The notes below the pieces were generated by a model that searched no databases, was not told the origin of the DNA, and saw nothing but the letters and a program-made list of their open reading frames with translations. 64,000 nucleotides of DNA from Toxorhynchites rutilus septentrionalis (taxonomy: Eukaryota; Arthropoda; Insecta; Diptera; Culicidae), in NCBI RefSeq assembly GCF_029784135.1, contig NC_073745.1, forward strand, positions 312,554,560 through 312,618,559. Direction: 5' to 3'. Every line of letters starts with the position of its first letter. Within the stretch, counting starts at the first letter, position 1. The position numbers were made by a program, and so were the translations under genes. Shown here in pieces: positions 50,816 to 59,875 of the stretch.

Positions 50816-52378
50816 ATAAATGTATGTATAGGATAAAGAAGAAAATGTGGTCCCTTTTCAAAAAGTAGTCAAATTCTTTTTTGAAGATTTCAAGTATGCA
50901 AAGTTGCATGAATGATCAATGTCTTTCGTACCCACAACGTTTCACTGTTATCAGCGATGGAATTGGTGTGTATTTTATCGTGTATATCAACATTTCGCAC
51001 GTAGTTCCATATGTAAAATCGAGATGATCATTTTCATTGGCACCGTAAACCATACATTTTGCCTCGTTCTCCGAAAAGAAACCATGATGCCCAGTGTCGA
51101 TTTTTGACAAATAAAATTTTTCAGGTTCTACAATTCAATGTTTCATGCAATTTTATGACATTCGGCAGAAAATAATTTTTGTTTCGTAACACCATTCACA
51201 TTATTGCAAAGGTTATTAGAGACGCTTCAAACATAATGGTTTTAAATTGCCGATTACTACCGGGAATATAACAAAAAGTAGTGGTTAGTAATAGGCAATA
51301 TATTCAAGTACAGTTTTTTTTAAATGAATAAATAATGGATTTTCACAGAAGATTTTTTTTAAAGCCAACTACACTTAATGGTAAAATGTATATAGGATAA
51401 TAGATTGTGATTAATTCAATAACATCTAAAATACGGAATGAATATACTCCGTATTATTTTCAACAACAAGGATTTGACAAGGAAACATTTTGCCGCAAAA
51501 AATCTAGTATTCGTAATCTTACTTCTGCAAGACTGGAACAATCTGTTCAGAAAAAAACTAAGTGCCCCATAAAATAAAACCGCGTAAATTTCAAAATCCG
51601 TGTAAAATCTAACAAACATTGATTTTTTTTGTTGAAAATGCAACCCATATTCTAACAATTGATTAACTGAATTGTTTTGCATGCTACAATCATGATATTT
51701 GTTTCTCCTTTTATTTCTCAGCTACTAATCAGTGATACAATACAAACTTATTTCGTGAAAAGTCACAACACCGCGAAAAATTCGAAATCTGCGTGAAAAA
51801 AACCCGCGTGAATTCCTAAAACCGCGTAAAAAAGCCGCGTTGAAAACTGCGTGAAAAAGCCGCGTTGAGAACCGCGTAAAACGTGACATCAGTGTATTTC
51901 GTTTGCAATTTTGAAACCGAAATTGATCAGTATTCTACGAATAGCCGTGGTATGACAAGTAAGATCATTAATTACTTTTTTTGTGAAATTCACGGTTGAA
52001 GTTGCTGGAAATTGGTTCAACAGACGGCGAATTTGGGTAATTATCAGATAAGTACAAGTTGCTTGCATGTTGCTAATTATTCGGTGTTTTTCGTGTGATT
52101 TTGAATCACGGCGTTACGGCTCGCTACCATCCGCTGCCGTGTTTTAATTTTGAAAAAATGGTTTGATATTTGACACAATTTTTACTCGACACGGAAGAAA
52201 AAGAAAGAGGAAGATGTGATTTTTTTCAGTAAAACCGATGATCTGTCGATGTTCACGATGTCTCTCCCTTCACAAAAATGATATTAAAAAGCTGTGTAAT
52301 ATTCTAAACAATACGATATCTCTCTGAAGTGAAACCGCTCTAAAAAAGTGATTGCACGAATTACGAATGCACAGCAAC
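50816..52378. other. A+T-rich spacer with short repeat cluster
   Basis: No gene. A cluster of CCGCGTGAA/CCGCGTAAA units lies at 51770-51890, with weaker units at 51575-51605. Confidence 0.5.
51770..51905. repeat. CCGCGTGAAAAA short-unit cluster
   Basis: At least seven imperfect units of about 15-18 bp built on CCGCGT(G/A)AAAA or GCGTTGA, ending in GTGACATCAGTGT. The pattern resembles subterminal repeats of a DNA transposon whose end is at about 51897, but the other end was not found. Confidence 0.55.
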
Positions 52379-53646
52379 GGGTGTTAAATAAAAAATGAGA
52401 ATTTTTTCAATACCTTTCAGTAACTCAAATGAAGAGCGTAAAATTTTCTTTCTCCAAGAAAATTGCTCTTTGGGCTCCCTAGAAACAGTAGGCGTGTTTG
52501 GTTTTGCTAGTTTGAATTTAGTCAAAGCAAAGATGGCGTCGAAACAGCACGTGCTCCGCGAACGCATTGTACGGTTCTACGAAACGCATTTCCAGCAAGG
52601 AAAAAAGTTCACGGTGGCACATTTTAAGGAAGAAAATCATCACGTTATATCGTATCCTGGGTTCCCTGAACGTAGAGCGGAAGGTCGGAAGTGGTCGTCC
52701 GGTGACGATAATGACGAAGCAGAGGAAGACATCGTTAAAGAAGCTGTTTGACAACAAGGACGCCACTAGCCTGCGTGACGCCGGTCGGAAATATGGATGG
52801 TCCCACGTATTGATCCATCGGACCCTCAAGATGGAAGGAATCGTCTGCAGGAAGAAGACGAGGACGCCGGAGTACACGGAGTAGCAGATTGAGACGGTTA
52901 AATCACAGTGTCGCTGGATGACCAAAAAATACCGCGGGACGTCTTTCGTTCTGGACGACGAAAGCTATTTTCCGCTGTCCAAAACGCATATTCCAGGAAA
53001 TGATAATTACTACTCCAGCGACAAGTCCTCCACACCGCCTGAAGTGAAATACAAGTTCAAGCACAAGTTTGAAAAAAAGGTTATGTTGTACATCGCCATT
53101 TCCGACCGGAGCATTTCAAAGCCTTGGTTTAAGCCGAGCGGTCTAGCAATCAACCAACAAAGCCATCGAGAAGAGTGCCTTGATAAAATTCTGCTGCCGT
53201 TCCTGAACGAGCATCACGCGGATGGGAAGTACGTCTTCTGGCCGGACAAGGCGTCTTCCCATTACGCCAAGAAGACGCTGGCGTATCTTGAGGAGAAAAA
53301 GATACCGTTCGTGCCGAAAGATCGTAACCCAACAAACTTGCCCCAGTGCCGCCCAATAGAGGATTTCATTGGCTCACTCAGTGCCCTAGTGTATAAAAAC
53401 AATTGGAGGGCCAAGGACACGAAGCAACTGACTACAAGAATCGGGAATTGTATCCGTAAAATGGACGTAAGTGCCGTACAACGTTCTTGTGAGAGCATCG
53501 CGACAAAGTTGCGTCGAACTCAAACATTCACTGACATTTTTTTGAAGAAAATACATTATGTTATTAATAAAAAATACTGAAATCGATAAAAAAAAAAAAA
53601 TTTTATATGTGATTAAAAAATTTTTCATTTTTTATTTAACACCCGT
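52379..53646 (+). mobile_element. DD37E mariner-type transposon, family 2
   Basis: A 1268-bp element. Inverted ends share ACGGGTGTTAAATAAAAAAT plus GA, then diverge. The right flank is TA (53647-53648); the left is CA (52377-52378), a mutated TA. It contains one transposase gene on the plus strand. Confidence 0.88.
52533..53580 (+). pseudogene. DD37E transposase, family 2, inactive
   Basis: ATG at 52533 (MASKQHVLRERIVRFYE). A frameshift near 52645-52660 moves into the frame LYRILGSLNVERKVGSGRP (linker with GRP motif) and the second helix-turn-helix (SLRDAGRKYGWSHVLIHRTL). TAG at 52882-52884 interrupts, then open to TGA at 53580. Catalytic blocks: VLDDESYFPL (D1), FWPDKASSHYA (D2) and QCRPIEDFIG (E), with 37 residues between D2 and E. 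Length about 345 residues if whole. It is a divergent DD37E lineage compared with the two others in this window; they share few residues outside the catalytic blocks. Confidence 0.86.
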
Positions 53647-53671
53647 TATGTTAGATAGGTTCCGGAACTCA

Positions 53672-53728
53672 AAATACAGCTTGTCAACCTAGGATTGATA
53701 CGTCATCCTAGGTTGACAAGCTGTATTT
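53672..53728. repeat. Perfect 24-bp hairpin
   Basis: Arms 53672-53695 and 53705-53728 are perfectly complementary (core ACAGCTTGTCAACCTAGGAT) around a 9-base loop. It lies 25 bp beyond the DD37E family 2 element. A perfect palindrome of this length in decayed DNA must be recent. It may be two abutted copies of a transposon end or a miniature hairpin element. Confidence 0.85.
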
Positions 53729-55854
53729 ACATTAATTATTGAGAATTATCTGTTAATTTGTTTTGTTTTCATTTTAAATAACGAACATATCAGTGGTTTT
53801 CGGAAAGACGTTTCTGTTTCATGTAGAAACGCAGACATGAAATAAAGTGTCGTTATTAAATTTGACACGAAACTTTGTAAAAAGGTATCAGAAACATTGC
53901 TAGTTATAAAAGATTAGAACGGAGATGATTCTTTATCTAGAAAAGGTTTTTTCAAATTCATAAACGTGTTTGGAAGATTTGAAGATGCTCGAGAAAATGA
54001 ACGTCTAAGGAAGTCGATTTTAATTTTTGGCTCGAAATCGCATCTGTGTGCTTTGACTTTGTCTTTTCCCAAAAAATATAAGTACATTTTCGACACCATT
54101 AGGGACATTCTTCGTATTCAGCAGAATCGTTGAATGCCATTTTTCAAAAGGTACTTAATATTTGAATCACTAATAAATCGAAAATCGAAAAAAGTAGTTT
54201 TCTCCAGCTCCGTTATACTCTTAATAAAGCTGGATAAAACTACTTTCAAACTATACCAAAGATAAATCAAATAATTCGTTTGAAGATTTATTTTCACTGC
54301 CAATACCAAAACTCAATTGACACACTGTGTATGAACATGACAGGAAAGTTGAATTGCTCCGCAACACTATCTTTACTCTAAGACATAACAAGAATTAAAT
54401 TATGAAAAATAACTTATATTTCAATATTTTTCCAAAATAGTATATTCCAAAATAAATATTCGATTCACCGCTCTTCGTCACATCGAACTTTAAGAATGAA
54501 CACCCGCCACTCGACGTCATCGATGTTTGGCCCAGTTCTCAGATTAACCAGCTTTTCTCTTTTCGGCAGTATTGGTGGAAAAGCTTCTTTCTTCGAGCGG
54601 CGGGGAAATTCGTCTAGGGGAACATTCACGCAGCATATGATTTTGACAGACACGAACCGTTTCCCCTGATTATTGATTTTCTCGCCAGCGATTGGAGCGA
54701 CATTTGGTAAAAAGCGGCAACCGAAGCGAAACAGATTTGAAGCTTCGATGACTTGAGTTCATTTCGGGGTCTCGGTTTGGTGATTCCGAGAATGTCCTGC
54801 CGCTAGGATACTGGCAGTCATCCGCTGACTGCGGAGAAGAATGTTTCGAGACGGATATTAGGCTGAAACGTGGATTACTTATTATGAACGAATTCATGGC
54901 AGATGGTGAATGGAAGCGATATGCGAAATCACAAGAGCAGTTTTGCACGGTTTTTCAACTGTGAGAAAAAAATCAGCGGAGCGAACGACGTTATCTAAAG
55001 CTCGCGAATTTACGTGAAATCTGAAGGAATTGGATAAAATGTAACGCCAATGTTCAGTGAAAATCGTGCGTGGCGAAATTAGAAGACGAGGTGATTCAAA
55101 ATTTTTAAAATATGTATCAACTTTATCCCCCGTTTTCACGAAATTGATGTTCACGATGCCGCCTCGGTCGCTTCTCATTTTTCACTACGTTTTATCCGCT
55201 TTCTCCAATCAGTTTTATGGAGCCGTATTTTATTATACTCATAATTGAGTACTGATTGTTGATTGCTGATTGCCAGTGATAATTTTGAAGAGGGATTTTC
55301 GCGGATTCGTTGTTAATCAACATCATGGATTTGATTAAAAGCTCCTACTAATTTGGACACGATGTGCTGACGATGTGATTCAATTTATTCATTGTTTTCT
55401 TTAGTTTTTACAAAAAAAAAAGAAGGAAAAGAGGCAAGGTTCACAAGGTCCAAAGGAAACGAAGGAAAGAACTGTATAGGGACATCTCATGAATCATTAT
55501 AGATTTTACAGAAGAACTATTGAACACATCAACCAAAATGTTTCGAAATGATCTGCAGCTACACATATTCAAAGAGGCATATTTCAAGTTTATTAGCCGC
55601 GTATTGAATTGATTATTCCCTTATGCTGCCCATGTTTGTATAGGAGATGTAAGCGACAAAATGAACTAAATCGACTTTTTCGTTGATACGCATTCTACAC
55701 AATGTTCGTATGCTCAACATGCAAACAAACATTTTTTGTTCGAGAACATTTGAGCAATTTTGAAAAGACGTTTCCAAAAAATCACTGTTTGTCCGCATAA
55801 AAGACGTAGTTCCATACAGCTTTCATACCTCGTTCGAACATCAACAATTACCAG
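53729..55854. other. Single-copy-like DNA, no identified gene
   Basis: 54465-55200 is richer in G+C and has stop-poor frames on both strands, but I recognise no domain. No transposon ends were found. The best single frame is 54752-54964 on the plus strand. Confidence 0.4.
54752..54964 (+). other. Unidentified 70-residue open frame without ATG
   Basis: Runs from just after a TGA to a TGA at 54962-54964. Contains LPLGYWQSSADCGEECFETD and LIMNEFMADGEWKRYAKSQE, a balanced protein-like composition with charged residues and three cysteines. No nearby convincing acceptor. Minus-strand frames of 62-94 codons overlap the region, so chance is a real possibility. Possibly a host exon. Confidence 0.2.
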
Positions 55855-55856
55855 TA

Positions 55857-57135
55857 AAGGGTGTGTCACATCAAATTGCATCACGGAAAAAACGCTGTAG
55901 AAATTTAATTTTTAGGAATTATATCTTCAGCTTTCGCTTATAATCAGATTTGAGTGTATAGATCACGTTGGCCATGCTTCACTGTCAATTTTTCATAAAT
56001 TTGGAAAAATGTCGTCGAACGAAAAAGAGCTTCGTGAATTAATTCTGCGCACTCATTTCGAGAATCCGGAGTTGTCACATCGGGACATCGGTAAGATGCT
56101 GGGAATCGTCCAATCCACGGTCAGCAGAGTACTAAAACGATACTTCGAGAACCTAACCATCGACCGGAAGGTGAAGTACGGCAAAAATGGATGCTCCGTC
56201 AGTGAAAAAGATAACAAGCGCGTAGTTAAGCAGTTTAGACGTGATCCGAGAAGTTCGGTCCGGGATGTCGCCAATAAGCTGAATTTGTCAAGTTCATTCG
56301 TCCAGCGGACCAAGCAGCGGGAGGACCTGCGTACATACAAGGTTCAGAAGGCTCCTAACCGCGACGAAAGGCAAAACATGGTGGGGAAGACGCGAGCCCG
56401 GAAGCTGTACACCGAAATGCTGACGAAGCCGCATTGCCTGGTAATGGACGACGAAACCTACGTCAAAGCGGACTTTCGTCAGCTGCCGGGCCTGTTGTTC
56501 TACTCCGCAGAGGACAAATTCAGCGTTCCGGAGGAGATTCGCAAGCAGAAACTATCCAAGTTTGCCAAAAAGTACATGGTGTGGCAAGCGATCTGCTCTT
56601 GCGGAAAGAGGAGCGCCCCCTTCGTGATGACCGGCACGGTAAACGGGCAGGTTTACCTTAAGGAGTGCCTACAGAAGCGCTTACTACCACTATTGAAGCA
56701 GCACGAGGGCCCGACCATCTTCTGGCCGGATCTCGCTTTGTGCCACTATTCAAGGGACGTGTTGGAGTGGTACGAAGCCAACGTGGTCACCTTCGTGCCA
56801 AAGGAAATGAACCCGCCCAACGCGTCGGAGCTTCGCCCAATAGAGAAATATTGGGCGAAGAACCCAAAAGTTGTCAAATCGGAGGCGGACTTCAAGAGAA
56901 AATGGATTTCTGTTTAAAAAAAAAACTACAACCTGACGTTGTACAGAACCTTATGGACGGGCTAAAGAGGAAGGTGCGAGCATACGGGCTTGGGCTCGAA
57001 GTATGAATAAAAAGAAAATGCCAAAAGTTGTTTAATAGTTTTTATTTTACTGTCTTAAATTTTCAAAAGGATCGGTCTACTGGGCGAATTTCTACAGCGT
57101 TTTTTCCGTGATGCAATTTGATGTGACACACCCTT
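55857..57135 (+). mobile_element. DD37E mariner-type transposon, family 3, well preserved
   Basis: A 1279-bp element with perfect 49-bp terminal inverted repeats (55857-55905 and 57087-57135), beginning AAGGGTGTGTCACATCAAAT. TA on both sides (55855-55856, 57136-57137). Perfect long terminal repeats and a transposase with only one visible lesion indicate the youngest DNA transposon in the window. Confidence 0.95.
56009..57006 (+). CDS. DD37E transposase, family 3, one C-terminal frameshift
   Basis: ATG at 56009 is followed by 302 open codons. Residues 20-50 (ELSHRDIGKMLGIVQSTVSR) and 84-102 form two helix-turn-helix motifs that would bind the terminal repeats. Catalytic residues: D148 (VMDDETYVKADF), D241 (IFWPDLALCHYS), E279 (ELRPIEKYWA), 37 residues between the last two. 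A run of ten A at 56915-56924 shifts the frame to an early TAA at 56915-56917; the lost tail LQPDVVQNLMDGLKRKV continues in the next frame to TGA at 57006. All catalytic residues are upstream of the lesion. The frameshift is in a homopolymer, so an assembly error is possible and the gene may be intact. Confidence 0.93.
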
Positions 57136-57137
57136 TA

Positions 57138-57270
57138 TTATGTGCTGCAAGATAACTTTACATTTGAATCACATTCTTTGTAACGTCCAAATACGCCTTT
57201 CAGGATAGTGTCTTATCACTTAGCGTTTCCTAATAGATGAATATAAACAACTATTGAAACGCTGCTCATA
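57138..57270. other. Short spacer
   Basis: Nothing recognisable between the DD37E element and the pogo-style element end. Confidence 0.4.
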
Positions 57271-57272
57271 TA

Positions 57273-58107
57273 GGGGTAATGGAGGAAAAGTGGTCACCTG
57301 CTTGTTTGGTAGTATAACTATTGATTATAGATGCCGTACTGATAGTCACCTTATGTTTGGGGAATTTAATGACTTTCGAGTCACCTTGTACTTCAGTAGA
57401 GCTGTCGCATGTCAAAATACAAATAAAAACAGAAATTACTCTCTCGATAGCCATTCGGCCGTAGTTCTGTGCGCATGATATCTAAGGAATTTCTCGTGAA
57501 ATTTAGTTTATTCCATCTGATATGTTGGACAAATCATCAGTTTGGACGACTATTCACATATTCTAGGAGAGGTGAACAGATATTCTGTTTAATCTCAGCG
57601 ATTAATTCGCATAGAAATTATTTTCATGTTTGGGGGCAAAGTGGTCATAGGTGAATAACAACTTACAATGTTCTGTTTACTAAAGCTGATATATCCCATC
57701 ACATTCTGTGCTTGAAGAAGATCCTTTTGTGGCTTCGACCCTGGATAAATATGCCACCCCAACTAAACCAAGCCTCATTATGCGGAAAGTTATGTGTTTC
57801 TTACTGTAGTAGACGTAGACGCTTTTGTATGCAAGAGAAAATTCAAGTTGAGACTCTAGGTGAATAGGCCAAGCTTATTTCATGCATGTACCTACTATAA
57901 CAAATATGATTTGAACAAATTTGGACGAAAAAAACGCATAAATCTATCCCATTTAGCTTGATATGGGTGGGTGACCACTTTGCCCCCACTAGGTGACCAC
58001 TTGACCTCTAAGCAAAAAAAAAGGTTCGATTTTTCACCTTTTTTTCTAATGATGAAAAGTGTACTATTTTGAATTTTTATAGTAAAAGCCGTTTGCTTGA
58101 AGAACAA
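57273..58107. mobile_element. Pogo-style MITE cut off by I copy B
   Basis: Starts after TA (57271-57272) with GGGGTAATGGAGGAAAAGTG then GTCACC. Subterminal-type motifs recur: GGGGGCAAAGTGGTCA at 57632-57647, inverted TGACCACTTTGCCCCC at 57972-57987 and GTGACCACTTGACC at 57993-58006. The layout parallels the 14-16.8 kb pogo element with its GGGGGCAAAATGAACA motif. The right end is not seen because I copy B begins at 58108. No transposase frame. Confidence 0.5.
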
Positions 58108-58120
58108 TGAGTTTTTTTTT

Positions 58121-58466
58121 TATTAAATCGTTTATTTTTACAGGCTCAGTTACATAAGTTTAAAGGAGCCAAACTCCTATCTGTATAGTTACAAGTATAT
58201 ATAAACATTTTTTATTAATTCTAATGTTAATGAAGTAGAGAACCGATTACTCGCGGCTTGCTCGAGTTTAGAAGGGTGACATTTTGTTTCAGGAAAAGGA
58301 TGGGATATAAGGATATGTTGACAATGTTCACACTCACATTCGCACTCACATTCATCATACTCAATTCTTAAGCCTATCTTATATCTAACATGTATTTACA
58401 TTTCACCTTATTCTATTGTTAGTAAGAAGGGATTTGATTTCTCGCGAAGGAAAAGGAAAAGGACAA
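58121..58466 (-). other. I element 3' UTR, copy B
   Basis: Contains the terminal ACTGAGCCTGTAAAAATAAA block and a short CACTCACATTCG-type repeat at about 58328-58355, shorter than in copy C. Non-coding. Confidence 0.8.
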
Positions 58467-59795
58467 TCACACACGAAGATCGATAGCTTTTAGGAAGACA
58501 TATATTTGGGACATGTAATCAAGGTCTAACCGAGCCAACACATCTCTCACCGGCACATTGGGCTGCCTTCCTCTAGCCCGAAGTGAGTTTTCCAAATTCG
58601 ATCTGGCAACAAGATACTCCTCGCACGTCCAAACAACGTGTTCGATGTCGTGGTAACCTTGGCCACAAGCACAGATATTGCCATCGGCAAGATTAAAACG
58701 AAAGAGTAGCGCGTCTAACGAACAGTGATTGGACATGAGTCGAGAGAAGGTGCAAATAAAGTCCCGTCTTAAGTCCAGACTTTTGAACCATGGTTTGAGG
58801 CTAACCTTAGGGATAATCGAGTGAAGCCAACGACCCAATTCCTCTTCGTTCCACTTACGTTGCCAGTTAGCGATGGTATTTTTACGGACTAAAGAATAAA
58901 ATTCATTGAAAGCGATTTGACGCTGATAAATATCGCCTTCAATTGCACCTACCTTTGCCAATGAGTCAGCCCTCTCGTTACCCGGAATTGAGCAATGTGA
59001 AGGGACCCAGACAAAGGTAATGACATAACAGCGTCTGGTTAAAGCACTCAAATTTTCTCGTATTCTCTCAAGGAAGTACGGCGAGTGCTTTTCCGGCCTC
59101 ACTGAACGGATAGCTTCGACAGAGCTAAGACTATCCGTTACAATGTAATAGTGTTCAACAGGTCGTGAGGCGACGCTGTCCAGCGCCCAGTGTATCGCTA
59201 CCAATTCAGCAATATACACTGAGCAAGGATTCTGAAGACTGTGGGAGATGCTAAAAAATACGTTGAACACTCCAAATCCTATGGACTCATTCATAGAGGA
59301 CCCATCAGTAAAATACATATTATCACAATTGATACGCCCATACTTTGCATTGAAGATCGTAGGAACGATCCCCGATCGATGATAATCTGGAATTCCAAAA
59401 TGTACAGAGGAATTGATGTAGTCAGGAAAACAAACACGGTTGGGAGTATACGAAGAAGGATCAACCTGCATGGAGATGAATTCATGATATGAGCTCATGA
59501 ATCCTGAATGAAAATTTAGCTCGATAAGCTGCTCAAAATTTCCGATCACCAATGGGTTCATAACCTTACACCGGACGAGGAACCGAAGAGATAATAAATT
59601 GAAACGATCTTTTAGTGGGAGTAGGCCTGCCAAAACCTCGAGACTCATGGTATGCGTTGAGGGCATACATCCCAACGCAATACGGAGACAAAGATACTGA
59701 ATTCGCTCGAGTTTTATGAGATGTGTTTTGGCAGCTGATTGAAAACAGAAACTGCCATACTCCATCACTGAGAGGATAGTTGTTCGATACAACAT
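58467..59795 (-). CDS. I element ORF2 C-terminal part: RNase H and Cys/His domain, copy B
   Basis: A 442-codon open frame. Residues 1-60 are the end of the RT region (MLYRTTILSVMEYGSFCFQS). RNase H residues are present: D164 (YFTDGSS), E197 (YIAELVA), D221 (IVTDSLSS) and D277 (GNERADSLA). RNase H places the element in the I clade, and the enzyme would remove the RNA strand after reverse transcription. The C-terminus has CACGQGYHDIEHVVWTC, the conserved Cys/His motif. An in-frame loss of about 13 residues before GIPDYH is seen relative to A and C. It is separated from the RT frame by a stop and an indel at 59859-59936. Confidence 0.92.
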   Translation of the reverse strand: MLYRTTILSVMEYGSFCFQSAAKTHLIKLERIQYLCLRIALGCMPSTHTMSLEVLAGLLPLKDRFNLLSLRFLVRCKVMNPLVIGNFEQLIELNFHSGFMSSYHEFISMQVDPSSYTPNRVCFPDYINSSVHFGIPDYHRSGIVPTIFNAKYGRINCDNMYFTDGSSMNESIGFGVFNVFFSISHSLQNPCSVYIAELVAIHWALDSVASRPVEHYYIVTDSLSSVEAIRSVRPEKHSPYFLERIRENLSALTRRCYVITFVWVPSHCSIPGNERADSLAKVGAIEGDIYQRQIAFNEFYSLVRKNTIANWQRKWNEEELGRWLHSIIPKVSLKPWFKSLDLRRDFICTFSRLMSNHCSLDALLFRFNLADGNICACGQGYHDIEHVVWTCEEYLVARSNLENSLRARGRQPNVPVRDVLARLDLDYMSQIYVFLKAIDLRV

Positions 59796-59875
59796 AATAA
59801 GATCTTCGGGATGGGCTCCCCACCAGGTGCCGGTAATTGTACGGAGAAAGTTTATTCTTTATTGGCATTTTTTAC

